Shown: positions 17,770 through 27,029, counted from the first letter of the stretch. The stretch: DNA of 64,000 nt from DASRLE01 sp963825315 (GCA_963825315.1 CAWGST010000002.1:124001-188000), one strand, 5' to 3'. A program made the numbers and translations. Notes: generated by a model not told the origin, from the sequence alone.

Positions 17770-18963
17770 TTATTTCTTGGCAATCTTCCGATAGGTCACT
17801 GGCTCCACCTTGCGTTGGCTTGGTGTTGCAGGCGTGAATTCTTCCTCCCACAGTGGATTCAAGTAGTTGCGGGCAATCCAATCAATTACCGGCACACACA
17901 CGGCATCACCAAATCCGAAAAGCGCCTGATTGAGCGACGTTTTAATAATGAACTCATCTGCACCCATAAGCCGAGCGCATTCTCTTGGCGTCAGCAACCT
18001 GACTGAAAAGCGGTTCTTCCCGGCAGCAAAGAGGATTTGACGTCCGCTGCCCCCGCGCGGCGTTCTAAGGCAACCAGCCACTCCATCAGTCCGAAGCTCG
18101 GCCATTGACTTTCCGTGACGGATTCGCCGAAAGACGGTTCCATAACTGATGCGGCTGCCTTGAATCATCGTCTCCGCTTCAGCGCGGTGTCTTGGACTCA
18201 TTTGATTCAAGAGATACTCGCAGCGCTCCCGGTTCCACCAGATCTGAGAATTTGGCGACAACACTTCAATGATGTCTTTCAGCCTGAGCCTCGCAGTGGG
18301 CAGCGGCGGGAGCGGACGAATCTTCCATGTAATGTCTCCATGCCAGTAAACAAAATCCGCAAGCGCAGACGGTCTGCATTCGCTCTGGTAGAACCTTGGA
18401 GTTTTGTCGTTAAGAGCGGGGATAATCTCTGTCTTGGTGCCAACGACGAAAAGGCGCTGTCGGCTCTGGGGCACGAAGCGGACTGCATCAACGATGAATG
18501 CATCAACGGCGTAGCCAAGTCTGTTCAGTGCGAGGAGTGCGTCCCGAAAGTCGTTCCCATCGTGCGAAGTTAGGAAACCCGTCACATTTTCCAGAAGGAC
18601 CATCGGCGGTCGCCGCCGGCCCATCTTTGTCAGAATGTCGATGAACCCCCAAAAGGCGGAAGACTGGGCGCCAGCAAGCCCCTGGCGTGCCCCAGCAAGC
18701 GAGAGATCGTTACAAGGGAAAGATGCGGTCGCTAACGCGACATCGGGCACGGTATCCACGTCGAGGTGATGAACATCGCCCAAAACAAATTCGCCCGTGT
18801 CCCCAAAGTGGTCGCGATACATCTGCCACTTGTCGTCGTCAATATCGTTGGCGAACGCGATGCGCCAACCCGCCCGCTCCAGCCCGATGCGCATCAGGCC
18901 GATGCCAGCGAAAAACTCCGCGAAGTTTCTTTGGGTTTTGCCATTCATAATTATGCACTTCAT
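17770..18963 (-). CDS. dcm: DNA (cytosine-5-)-methyltransferase
   Basis: 397 residues. The C5-methylase motifs are in order: I FAEFFAGIGLMRIGLE (14-29), IV ASFPCNDLSLAG with catalytic Cys84, VI LLENVTGF (Glu125), VIII QSRQRLFVVG, IX RLLTPRECARLMG and X GFGDAVCVPVIDWIA. The stretch between VIII and IX is the target-recognition region; the recognition site cannot be read from it. It starts 10 bases after vsr and is followed closely by the DUF4928-like gene, so it is the modification half of a type II-like system. Confidence 0.95.
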   Translation of the reverse strand: MKCIIMNGKTQRNFAEFFAGIGLMRIGLERAGWRIAFANDIDDDKWQMYRDHFGDTGEFVLGDVHHLDVDTVPDVALATASFPCNDLSLAGARQGLAGAQSSAFWGFIDILTKMGRRRPPMVLLENVTGFLTSHDGNDFRDALLALNRLGYAVDAFIVDAVRFVPQSRQRLFVVGTKTEIIPALNDKTPRFYQSECRPSALADFVYWHGDITWKIRPLPPLPTARLRLKDIIEVLSPNSQIWWNRERCEYLLNQMSPRHRAEAETMIQGSRISYGTVFRRIRHGKSMAELRTDGVAGCLRTPRGGSGRQILFAAGKNRFSVRLLTPRECARLMGADEFIIKTSLNQALFGFGDAVCVPVIDWIARNYLNPLWEEEFTPATPSQRKVEPVTYRKIAKK

Positions 18964-18973
18964 CTTGGCATAT

Positions 18974-19387
18974 TCAGCCTGCTGTCCTCAATTCGGATTT
19001 GATGCTCTGCGCCACAATATCCGAGTCCTTCAAGGCGTGCTGCCAGAGCCGAACCACTCGCCAGCCAGTCTGGCGCAAAAGGCGGGTTGTTGCGCGGTCG
19101 CGCGCGGCGTTTCGTAAAATCTTTTCTTGCCAGTATCGCCGATTGTCTTGAGGCATCCGGCAGTGCCACCGGCAACCGTGCCAGAAGCAGCCATCCACAA
19201 ATATGGCGAGGCGTTGCTTCGGAAAAATAAAATCTGGCTTCCCAGGCATTGGCCTGTGCCTGCGCCAGCCTTTGATTCCATGGGCGCGAAGGATTGAAGC
19301 CAATTTCAGTTCCGTGTCTTTGTTTCCTTTCGACCGAATGGCAGCCATGACTTGCGAACGTTTCCTTTTTGAAAAGACATCGGCCAT
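18974..19387 (-). CDS. vsr: Very short patch repair endonuclease
   Basis: 137 residues. The Vsr fold signatures are present: SQVMAAIRSKGNKDTELKL, the catalytic GKPDFIFPKQRLAIFVDGCF region and WHGCRWHCRMPQDNRRYW, with the zinc-binding His/Cys residues and KILRNAARD. Vsr nicks next to T:G mismatches that arise when 5-methylcytosine deaminates, so it protects the genome from its partner Dcm methylase. First gene of the three-gene restriction-modification set. Confidence 0.95.
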   Translation of the reverse strand: MADVFSKRKRSQVMAAIRSKGNKDTELKLASILRAHGIKGWRRHRPMPGKPDFIFPKQRLAIFVDGCFWHGCRWHCRMPQDNRRYWQEKILRNAARDRATTRLLRQTGWRVVRLWQHALKDSDIVAQSIKSELRTAG

Positions 19388-19718
19388 TCAATTAACCTCT
19401 AAAATCTGGTCGTAAACGTAAACGGGTCAGTCCCGCATAATCGCATATTTTCATTTTCTTCACCTTTTCATGGGCGTGAATCAGGGCGGATTCTCAGAAA
19501 AATTCCACGCGGGGTTTGATGCCCAGGTCTTCCGCGATGCTCTTGATGATAGAATGGCCCCCGGATATTGCAGACGACTCTGTCGCGCCATGCCGGGAAA
19601 ATGCCGCGCCCCGCCTGCGTCATGATCCGGCTGGAGTTGATTGAACAATTCTTTGCCCGAAAGCTGAAACGTGAATTTCACTTGCCAGCCGCCTCCGAGA
19701 TTTTGCTTTCCTCCGGCG
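19388..19718. other. Intergenic region without a recognisable gene
   Basis: Between vsr and the DUF2283 gene. A minus-strand frame at 19481-19681 reads FTFQLSGKELFNQL and then degenerates; another frame ends IKSIAEDLGIKPRVEFF before a stop at about 19497. This could be a decayed gene fragment, but I cannot name it. Confidence 0.35.
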
Positions 19719-19916
19719 TCAGGCGGTCACTGTGTAATCCACGCCGCGTGGATTCTGGACCCGTTGTGAGGCATTGAGCACTTCCAACCCGACCATATTG
19801 CCCTGCTTGTCGTAATCGAGAATGACGCCGGGCTTGTCCTCGTCGCTCTCTTCGATCGGCCCGTCGCGGAACAGAATCCGCAGCACATCCACTTCCGGAT
19901 CATACGTTACTTTCAT
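19719..19916 (-). CDS. DUF2283 family protein (putative antitoxin)
   Basis: 65 residues from ATG 19916 (MKVTYDPEVDVLRILF), ending VQNPRGVDYTVTA. The YDxEVDVLxI start and DEDKPGVILDYDKQGNMVGLEVLNAS block are the DUF2283 pattern (quoted in parts). Its ATG overlaps the stop of the DUF4258 gene (ATGA). Such pairs are frequent in accessory DNA and are suspected toxin-antitoxin modules. Confidence 0.85.
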   Translation of the reverse strand: MKVTYDPEVDVLRILFRDGPIEESDEDKPGVILDYDKQGNMVGLEVLNASQRVQNPRGVDYTVTA

Positions 19917-20173
19917 ATTGTCCCTTTCCAGTATTTGCTGATTTTGCTCGTTCGATAAACCGTCACCACTTTTGGCGGCGTCGCCGTCTCGTTCACCATC
20001 ACCCGCACCAGATACGGCTTCTGGTTGATATCCACCTTGGATTGATAGCACACAATGTCGCCGTGTTCAGGCACTATTTGAGCCGGCGCAGCCAGGACCG
20101 ACTCGACGACGGCCAACGGGATGCCGCGCCGTTCCATCTCCTCATGAATGTGGATTGAGAGTTGGTGGCTCAT
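19913..20173 (-). CDS. DUF4258 family protein (putative toxin)
   Basis: 86 residues from ATG 20173 (MSHQLSIHIHEEMERRGI). It has the DUF4258 layout: H-x-x-EEMERRGIP, a middle VCYQSKVDINQKPYLVRVMV and the ending VVTVYRTSKISKYWKG. The domain is related in fold to RelE/BrnT-like toxins. It is coupled by ATGA overlap to the DUF2283 gene. The toxin role is inferred from the pairing. Confidence 0.8.
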   Translation of the reverse strand: MSHQLSIHIHEEMERRGIPLAVVESVLAAPAQIVPEHGDIVCYQSKVDINQKPYLVRVMVNETATPPKVVTVYRTSKISKYWKGTI

Positions 20174-20556
20174 TTCACCGCCTGCTGACAATACAATCGT
20201 GCCACGCCAGGAGAATGCCGCCCCCCGCCCTCTTTGTCCATCCACTAATGCGCCAACAAATACGCCAGTGGCAATGCCAGGACCAAGTCAACGTTATCGT
20301 TAACGCGAAGGCTTGAAGGAAAAAGGCTAAATTCTAAAGGCTAAAGGCTAAAGTTCTGAAAAACTGCCAGTCGGAATGCCGGAACCTGACTGAATCCAGC
20401 AACATGTTGCCACCTGTTGCCTCTGTGTTGCCGGTCGAAAAGCTCAACGAAACCCTTGTAAAATATGGCTTGTTGCCGTGTTGCCGATTTTCCGGACCTC
20501 TATCTATCAATCGTGCCTTTTTTGCCTTTCTTCGCGGCAAACCTGACCATTGTCCA
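20174..20556. repeat. Intergenic region with short direct repeats
   Basis: No gene seen. Near 20320-20352 the unit AAGGCTAAA recurs, and near 20548-20578 TCCATTATCCATTGTCCATT shows 8-11-base tandem units of the type TCCATTGTCCA, running into the 3' end of the epimerase gene. These are low-complexity repeats with no assigned function. Confidence 0.5.
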
Positions 20557-21597
20557 TTATCCATTGTCCATTGTCCGGGACATGGCCACGTACCAACCCA
20601 AGGCCTCGTCCAGCCCGTTTTCAATTTTGTGGGTGGGCGCGTAGCCCAGCAACCGGCGCGCCTTGCTGATATCGGCCCGCGAATGACGCACATCGCCCGG
20701 TTGAAACGCGCGGTGAATCGGTTTCAATTCCCGCAAATGCGGGTGGGCGGCCAGCAACCGCTCGCGCAACATTTGGAAGAGCTTGGTCAAAGTGGTCTCA
20801 TCGCCAAGGGCGACGTTATAGACCGTGTTGACCGCCTGCGCGTTGGCTGTCGTCGCGGCGAGGATGTTGGCTTGGACGACATTGGCCACATAACAAAAAT
20901 CGCGGCTGGTTGATCCATCTCCATTAATGAAGACGGACTCGTTTTGGATCATGGCCGCTATCCACTTGGGAATGACCGCGGCGTAAGGGCCGTTCGGGTC
21001 CTGGCGGGGGCCAAACACATTGAAATAGCGCAAGCCAATGCTTGACATGCCGTAGCATTGGGCAAAGACGGCGGCATAGAGTTCATTGACCCGTTTGGAA
21101 ACGGCATAAGGGGACAGGCAGTTGCCAATGTTCTCCTCAACCTGCGGCAGCGCGGCGACATCCCCATAGACCGAGCTGCTGGAAGCAAAGACAAACCGCT
21201 GCATCCCGTTCTCCCGCGCCGCCCACAACATGTTCAGAAAACCGGTGACATTGCTGGCATTGGTTTCGGCTGGCTGGGCCACCGAACGCGGCACAGAGCC
21301 CAAGGCGGCCTGGTGCAGGACGTAATCCGCCCCTTTGACCGCACCGCGGCAGGTGGCGGCGTCCTGAATATCCCCTTCGATCCAGGTGAATTTCTTCCAG
21401 CGATCCGGGCCAACGGCGGCTTGGACTTGAACCAGATTGCCGGGATGGCCGGTGGAAAAATTATCCAACCCCACCACCTTTTGATTCAAGCGCAACAATG
21501 CTTCCAGCAAGTTGGAGCCAATAAAGCCGGCGGCGCCGGTGACGACCCAAACCTTGGGAAACGCCATCAACTCTGCCTTTGTTTCTTCAAATCCCAT
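20557..21597 (-). CDS. UDP-N-acetylglucosamine 4-epimerase-like SDR (WbpP/TviC type)
   Basis: 346 residues from ATG 21597, 7 bases after the cysNC stop. The extended SDR features are VTGAAGFIGSNLLEALL, GLDNFSTGH, SSSSVYGD and YAVSKRVNELY, and then RYFNVFGPRQDPNGPYAAVI and GDGSTSRDFCYV, which follow the WbpP pattern. It probably interconverts UDP-GlcNAc and UDP-GalNAc (or the uronic acids). The extreme C-terminus (SRTMDNG) is encoded by a low-complexity repeat, which may have extended it. Confidence 0.85.
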   Translation of the reverse strand: MGFEETKAELMAFPKVWVVTGAAGFIGSNLLEALLRLNQKVVGLDNFSTGHPGNLVQVQAAVGPDRWKKFTWIEGDIQDAATCRGAVKGADYVLHQAALGSVPRSVAQPAETNASNVTGFLNMLWAARENGMQRFVFASSSSVYGDVAALPQVEENIGNCLSPYAVSKRVNELYAAVFAQCYGMSSIGLRYFNVFGPRQDPNGPYAAVIPKWIAAMIQNESVFINGDGSTSRDFCYVANVVQANILAATTANAQAVNTVYNVALGDETTLTKLFQMLRERLLAAHPHLRELKPIHRAFQPGDVRHSRADISKARRLLGYAPTHKIENGLDEALGWYVAMSRTMDNG

Positions 21598-21604
21598 TGC
21601 TTGA

Positions 21605-23533
21605 CTAGATGCCTTCGCCGTGCTCCGCGGCAGGGACGGGCGGTTTTTCATGCCTCTGCAGATGTTCGATGATCCGCGCCACCGATTCGGCGGCCGTCAA
21701 TTGATCGGTGGGCAATTCTATTTCCGCGCGCTCGGGCGGTTCGTAAGGCGCGGATATGCCGGTGAATTCCTTGATCTGGTGCGCGCGCGCCTTGGCGTAG
21801 AGGCCCTTGGGATCCCTGCTCTCGCAAACCTCCAGCGGCGCGTTGACATACACCTCCACAAACATCCCCGGCTCCATTATCTGCCGCACCAAATCACGAT
21901 CCGACCGGTAGGGCGAAATAAATGCCGTGATGCAAATGATTCCAGCCTCGGCAAAAAGTTTGGCCGTTTCGCCAATGCGCCGGATGTTCTCCTTGCGGTC
22001 ATGCGGTGAAAAGCCCAGATCGGAGCAAAGACCATGGCGCATGTTGTCGCCGTCGAGCACATAGACATGCTGGCCCAGGCGGAAAAGCTCCCGCTCCAGT
22101 TCGGTCGCGATAGTGGATTTGCCGGAAGCGGACAACCCCGTCAGCCAAACGACACGGCCGCCATGGCCGTTGCGCGCAGCGCGTTGCCCCGCCGTGACCT
22201 TGCCGCGGCTCCAATAAATGTTATGGCTTTTCTGCAGGCTGTCGGACGTGCGCTTGGGATAGTTGTCCGCGGCGACAATCCCGCCACCCGCCACCTCAAA
22301 TCCGTCCACGATCACAAAACGGCCCGTGGCGATGATTTCAGCGTGAACATCAAAGGCGACCGGGCGTTTGATGCGCAAAGTCAATTCCGCCACTTCATTG
22401 CGGCCCACAAAAGCCTCCGCGCGCGAAATTGTCCCGAGCGTGGACGAGTCGATCACCCGCTCAACGGAGTCAATGGCGCATTCCACTTCCTGGGTGGCCA
22501 GCTTGAGCTTGTAGGCCTTGCCCATGATGAAAGGAGCGCGTCCGAGCCAAAACACCCGCGCTTTAAATCGCAACAATTCGTAAGGCGCGTCCGTTTCCAA
22601 TGCCGCCACCTCGCCGCGCTGGACGTATATCTGCTCGGTCAATGTGATGCCGATGGATTCACCTGCTTCGGCCCGCCCGGCTGGAGGAGCGTTCCAGCGT
22701 TCGATTGTCTTGACGGCGCTCATCTTGTTGCCGGGTGTAAAGAGCAGGTGGTCGCCGACTTTGAGCGTGCCGGACTCGATTCGCCCGGCCAGGATGCGGC
22801 GCTCGTCAAAACGATAAATATCCTGAATGGGCAGCCGCAGCGGTTGGCGCGTGGGCGGTTCGGCCAACCGGAACTCATCCAACGACTCCAGCACGGTCTG
22901 TCCCTTCCACCACGGCATCTTTAGGCTGCGCGAGGCGATGTTATCGCCGTCTTTGGCGGACATGGGGATGAAACATTCCGGCTCCACGCCCATCGTCTTA
23001 AGGAAGGCGCGGAATTCCCCCTCAATCTGCCTGAAACGCGCCTCCGCATAATCTTCCAGATCCATCTTGTTGACGAGGACGGCAATCTGGCGGATGCCCA
23101 GGAGATTGAGCAGGTAGCCGTGGCGCCGCGATTGTTCCTGCACCCCCTCATGGGCATCAATGAGCAGCAGGGCCGCTTCGGCGTTGGCCGCGCCCGTGAT
23201 CATGTTCTTGAGAAATTCCTTGTGCCCCGGCGCGTCGATGATCACGTACTGGCGCTTTTTGCTGCGGAACCAGATTTGCGCCGTATCAATGGTGATGTTT
23301 TGGTCCCGTTCCGCTTGCAGGGCGTCCATGAGATTGGCCCACTCAAAAGGCACACCCCGCCGGACGGCAACGGCCTGCAATTGCTCGAACTTGCCTTCCG
23401 GCAGCGAACCTGTGTCATGCAAAAGCCGGCCGACAAATGTCGATTTGCCGTGATCGACGTGGCCGACGATGACAATCTTCAGTTGTTCCACAGGCGCTGC
23501 CGCACTGTTAGGCATGTTGGCTGGCTGGCTCAC
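21605..23533 (-). CDS. cysNC: Bifunctional sulfate adenylyltransferase large subunit / APS kinase
   Basis: 642 residues. The N-terminal GTPase has GHVDHGKSTFVGRLL (G1), DAPGHKEF (G3) and NKMD (G4). The C-terminal APS kinase has WLTGLSASGKSTIATELE, DGDNMRHGLCSDLGFS and FISPYRSDRDLVR. With CysD it activates sulfate to APS and then PAPS. The start is GTG 23533, overlapping the cysD stop (GTGA); ATG 23515 is possible. Its place between polysaccharide genes suggests PAPS for sulfation, although no sulfotransferase is seen in the window. Confidence 0.95.
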   Translation of the reverse strand: MSQPANMPNSAAAPVEQLKIVIVGHVDHGKSTFVGRLLHDTGSLPEGKFEQLQAVAVRRGVPFEWANLMDALQAERDQNITIDTAQIWFRSKKRQYVIIDAPGHKEFLKNMITGAANAEAALLLIDAHEGVQEQSRRHGYLLNLLGIRQIAVLVNKMDLEDYAEARFRQIEGEFRAFLKTMGVEPECFIPMSAKDGDNIASRSLKMPWWKGQTVLESLDEFRLAEPPTRQPLRLPIQDIYRFDERRILAGRIESGTLKVGDHLLFTPGNKMSAVKTIERWNAPPAGRAEAGESIGITLTEQIYVQRGEVAALETDAPYELLRFKARVFWLGRAPFIMGKAYKLKLATQEVECAIDSVERVIDSSTLGTISRAEAFVGRNEVAELTLRIKRPVAFDVHAEIIATGRFVIVDGFEVAGGGIVAADNYPKRTSDSLQKSHNIYWSRGKVTAGQRAARNGHGGRVVWLTGLSASGKSTIATELERELFRLGQHVYVLDGDNMRHGLCSDLGFSPHDRKENIRRIGETAKLFAEAGIICITAFISPYRSDRDLVRQIMEPGMFVEVYVNAPLEVCESRDPKGLYAKARAHQIKEFTGISAPYEPPERAEIELPTDQLTAAESVARIIEHLQRHEKPPVPAAEHGEGI

Positions 23534-24342
23534 ATGTACCCGTCCCGCCGCAGCTTTTCGAAGGCGTCTTCGCTTTCCTTGTCCTGGGCGCGGCCGGAAC
23601 GCTCGGACGTCCTGGTGTGGCGCAATTCTTCAATGATTTCCCGCACCGTCCGCGCGTTTGATTTGATCGGAAATGAGCAGGGCGCGCATCCCAGGCTGCG
23701 GTAACGTTCCCCCTTTTCGTTGGCGAAATAGAGCGGGATGACCGGAATGTTCTCGCGCTCGATGTATTCCCAAATGTTCAACTCCGTCCAATGGAGCAGC
23801 GGATGAATGCGGATATGGGTTCCCTTTTCATAATCGGTCTTGAACTGGTCCCACAACTCCGGCGGCTGGTCTTCCACATTCCACTCCATGTTCTTGTCGC
23901 GCGGGCTGAAGTAACGTTCCTTGGCCCGGGTCGGCTCTTCGTCCCGCCGCACGCCCACGATCACCCCCGTAAAATGGTGCTTGTCCAGCACGGCCTTAAG
24001 GCCGTCCTTTTTCAATGTCCCGCAGCATTCCACGCGCGTGGCGCGGCCATTGGGATAAGTGACGCCGCTTTTGAGCACAGCCTCGTTTTTCCCCACGACC
24101 AATTCCAGCTTCCATTCCCGCACCAGCCGGTCCCGATACTCGATCATGCTCGGAATTTTGTAGGTCGTGTCCACATGGACGAGCGGGAAGGGAACATGGC
24201 CAAAAAACGCCTTGCGCGCCAGCCACAACAACACGGTCGAATCCTTGCCGATGCTCCAGAGCATGGCGAGGTTTTCAAATTTGTTGAAAGCTTCGCGCAG
24301 AATATAAATGCTTTGACTCTCCAGTTTGGAAAGGTAATCCAT
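23530..24342 (-). CDS. cysD: Sulfate adenylyltransferase small subunit
   Basis: 270 residues. PP-loop type ATP pyrophosphatase with the loop SIGKDSTVLLWLARKAF, GVRRDEEPTRAKERYFS and RYRSLGCAPCSFPI. It adenylates sulfate, helped by GTP hydrolysis in CysN. It overlaps cysNC, so the two are translationally coupled. The usual length is about 300 residues. Confidence 0.95.
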   Translation of the reverse strand: MDYLSKLESQSIYILREAFNKFENLAMLWSIGKDSTVLLWLARKAFFGHVPFPLVHVDTTYKIPSMIEYRDRLVREWKLELVVGKNEAVLKSGVTYPNGRATRVECCGTLKKDGLKAVLDKHHFTGVIVGVRRDEEPTRAKERYFSPRDKNMEWNVEDQPPELWDQFKTDYEKGTHIRIHPLLHWTELNIWEYIERENIPVIPLYFANEKGERYRSLGCAPCSFPIKSNARTVREIIEELRHTRTSERSGRAQDKESEDAFEKLRRDGYM

Positions 24343-24354
24343 GTTGTTTTCGGT

Positions 24355-25530
24355 CTAACCATTCAGGAACTTCGCGATGGAACTCACCACGTATTCCGCC
24401 TGCGCGTCCGACAGCTCCGGGTAAACAGGCAGAGCGAGGGTTTCCTCCGCGGCGCGCTCGCTCTCGGGAAAATCTCCCTTGTGATGTCCGAGATAACTGA
24501 AACATTCCTGCAAATGCAAGGGCAGAGGATAGTAAATCTCTGTGTCAATCCCGGCCTTTTTGAGCCATGCTTTCAGTTCATTGCGCCGCGGCACGCGAAT
24601 GACAAATTGATTGAAGATATGGCGCCCACCCGCAATGGCCGGAACAACAACGCGCCTTCCCCCTTTGTTGAGCGCGGAATTTTGCCATCGCGCGGGCCGG
24701 TATTCCCGGGATGTGACCACCTGCAGGCCGGAATTGCGGAAAAGCGCCTCATAACGTCTGGCATTGTTCTGGCGGGCCAGCGTCCATTGATCCAAGCTCC
24801 GAAGCTTGACCGTCACTATGGCAGCCTGGAGAGCGTGCAGGCGAAAATTGCCGCCAATCCACTTATGGTAATACTTTTCCTTCGAGCCATGCACCCGCAA
24901 GCAGGCTAATTTCTCAGCGCGGGCGGCGTCGTTCGTCACCACCATGCCGCCGTCACCCGCCCCGCCGAGGTTCTTGGACGGGAAAAACGAAAAGCAGCCG
25001 TAATGGCCGATTGACCCGGCGCGCCGGCCCTTGTCTTCGGCCCCAATGGCTTGGGCGGCATCCTCGATGACCACCAACCGGTGCTTCCCGGCGATCGCCA
25101 TAATCGGGTCCATATCGGCCATTTGGCCGTAAAGGTGTACCGGCATAATGGCCCGGGTTTTGGGCGTGAGTTTGGATTCGATTTGATCGACCGCCAGATT
25201 ATAGGTCGTCGCATCAATGTCCACGAAGACCGGTTTGGCGCCGAGCCGGGCAATCGAGCCGGCGGTGGCAAAAAAAGTGAAAGGCGTTGTGATGACCTCG
25301 TCGCCGGCGCCGATTCCCTCGGCCATGAGCGAAACCAGCAACGCATCGGTTCCCGAAGAAACGCCCACGGCGAAGGCGCAATTCGAATACCGGGCCACAG
25401 CCTCTTCGCACTCGGCCACTTTGGGGCCGAGGATGAAATGCTGGCTTTGCAACACCTCCTGGACAGCCTGGTCAATGCCGGCCTTAATGGAAGCGTATTG
25501 GGCCTTTAAATCCAGCAGCGGGACATTCAT
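24355..25530 (-). CDS. DegT/DnrJ/EryC1/StrS-family sugar aminotransferase
   Basis: 391 residues from ATG 25530. PLP-dependent sugar aminotransferase signatures are VPLLDLKAQYASIK, SSGTDALLVSLMA, TPFTFFATAGSI, VIEDAAQAIGAE and the PLP-lysine block FSFFPSKNLGGAGDGG. It transfers an amino group to a keto sugar nucleotide. A second member (57044-58177) sits beside wbpB and wbpD, so this one may serve a different sugar or act as its isozyme. It lies 12 bases upstream of cysD. Confidence 0.93.
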   Translation of the reverse strand: MNVPLLDLKAQYASIKAGIDQAVQEVLQSQHFILGPKVAECEEAVARYSNCAFAVGVSSGTDALLVSLMAEGIGAGDEVITTPFTFFATAGSIARLGAKPVFVDIDATTYNLAVDQIESKLTPKTRAIMPVHLYGQMADMDPIMAIAGKHRLVVIEDAAQAIGAEDKGRRAGSIGHYGCFSFFPSKNLGGAGDGGMVVTNDAARAEKLACLRVHGSKEKYYHKWIGGNFRLHALQAAIVTVKLRSLDQWTLARQNNARRYEALFRNSGLQVVTSREYRPARWQNSALNKGGRRVVVPAIAGGRHIFNQFVIRVPRRNELKAWLKKAGIDTEIYYPLPLHLQECFSYLGHHKGDFPESERAAEETLALPVYPELSDAQAEYVVSSIAKFLNG

Positions 25531-25547
25531 CAAAAACGAGTTTTCTG

Positions 25548-27029
25548 TTAATAGTGATAGTTGAGAGAAAACCCAACCTGATGGCTCCAGTAAGCAAAAT
25601 TGGCCTGGCCGGACGAATCATCCGCCACTGTGTAGAATACCGAAAGCGTGGCGCGTTCCACCACGGCGTAGGACAAGCTGATTTTGTAGGAAGTGATGAT
25701 ATCATTGCGGACCACCTGGAGGGAGCTTACCGGCGCCACCCCAATAAAGTATTGCGGCAACGGCCCAGGCTCGATGCTGGTAAAAGGGATTGTCGTGTAG
25801 CCGACATTCGCTTCAATGGAAAACTTCTTGGATAACTGCTGCCGAATCGTGCCATCGTAGGCAGTTATGACCTCAATCTGGTTGTCAAACAAGGACGGAG
25901 TGACCGTGCGGCTGGCGTCTAGAGTAATGGTCGTCTGCTGGACTGAATACTGAAGCGTGCCTGCAAAAATCGGACTGATTAAAGGCGCCGCGCTTGGGTC
26001 CATAAACTGCCTGTCTTCGACTCCTCCGCTCAGGGTCAGCGTGAGCTTGGGTCCGGGATGAAAATTGATTCTTCCCTGGACCTGCTCAAAAGGCATACTT
26101 GAACCAGGATTCATGTCATCATAGCCGAGGATCAGGCCGGTTCCCATTCCGAACATATTTCCCGCTTGATAATTCAGCCAGTCCTGGGTGGTCCATTCCT
26201 TCAGATCTGTCAACCCTTCGGCATCGCGGAAATTTTGATTCAGCCCCAATTGAAGCGACATTTTGCTGCCCATTTGATACGAGGCGCTCAGCGCGGTGGC
26301 ATAAGCTTCCTGCTCTGTTTGTCTGCCGGTCTCGATGATGGGTTCTGTCGTTGAGAGATAGCTCTGCGAAAGGCCAAGAACCCAATCCACGTTTGACCAC
26401 GCCCCGCGCAGAGTAACGGATTCGTCCGTCGTATCCTTGAACACTGGATTCGAGTAAAAGGAAAGGCTGGGAGTATAATCGATGCTCCAGTGATTCCCCA
26501 GATCAAGAAGAAACCCGGGAGCAACCGTATTGACCTCTGTTTGCGACTGTTGTCCTCGTTGGACTTGGACAGGGTTGCCGTAAAGGAAGGTGTAGAGCAA
26601 GTGGGGACGGATATCGATGGGCCCCCACAGCGGAATCCCCGGTCCAACCGGGACCGGTGGGCTGGGCGCCCCGGAAAGAGCGCTGGTCCCCATGATGGGC
26701 GATGCCGGTTGGGCTGATCCTATGGTGGCCGGTCCAAGCGGGGGCGGCTGGCTGGGTGTCACTCCGGCTTGGTTGGTCAAGGCATTTGGCGCTTCGAGTT
26801 GGTTGATCCCGGCGGGTGGCGGTGAAGGAGTTTCAATGTTCTGAATCGGCGCCGGATTGGTTGAAACGATCTGCGCACCCGGTTGGTTTGTTGCCGCGTT
26901 GCCGCCAACATCCTGGCCCGCCGCCCTGGCCAGCAGAATGAAAATGGAGACAACGGACATGCGCCGCTGAAGTTCTCGCGCGCCCCCTGAACCGTAGCGG
27001 GAAAGCTGTTTGCGTTTTGGGGTGAACAT
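25548..27029 (-). CDS. Putative outer-membrane beta-barrel protein
   Basis: 493 residues. A basic N-terminus and hydrophobic stretch (MSVVSIFILLARAAG) look like a signal peptide. A Pro/Ala/Asn/Thr-rich linker follows (about 35-130). The rest is a run of amphipathic strands with repeated aromatic ends, finishing FSLNYHY, the aromatic C-terminus of outer-membrane barrels. This resembles the putative surface/outer-membrane proteins often encoded in exosortase-type polysaccharide loci. The function is unknown; a porin-like or polymer-exit role is inference. Confidence 0.7.
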   Translation of the reverse strand: MFTPKRKQLSRYGSGGARELQRRMSVVSIFILLARAAGQDVGGNAATNQPGAQIVSTNPAPIQNIETPSPPPAGINQLEAPNALTNQAGVTPSQPPPLGPATIGSAQPASPIMGTSALSGAPSPPVPVGPGIPLWGPIDIRPHLLYTFLYGNPVQVQRGQQSQTEVNTVAPGFLLDLGNHWSIDYTPSLSFYSNPVFKDTTDESVTLRGAWSNVDWVLGLSQSYLSTTEPIIETGRQTEQEAYATALSASYQMGSKMSLQLGLNQNFRDAEGLTDLKEWTTQDWLNYQAGNMFGMGTGLILGYDDMNPGSSMPFEQVQGRINFHPGPKLTLTLSGGVEDRQFMDPSAAPLISPIFAGTLQYSVQQTTITLDASRTVTPSLFDNQIEVITAYDGTIRQQLSKKFSIEANVGYTTIPFTSIEPGPLPQYFIGVAPVSSLQVVRNDIITSYKISLSYAVVERATLSVFYTVADDSSGQANFAYWSHQVGFSLNYHY

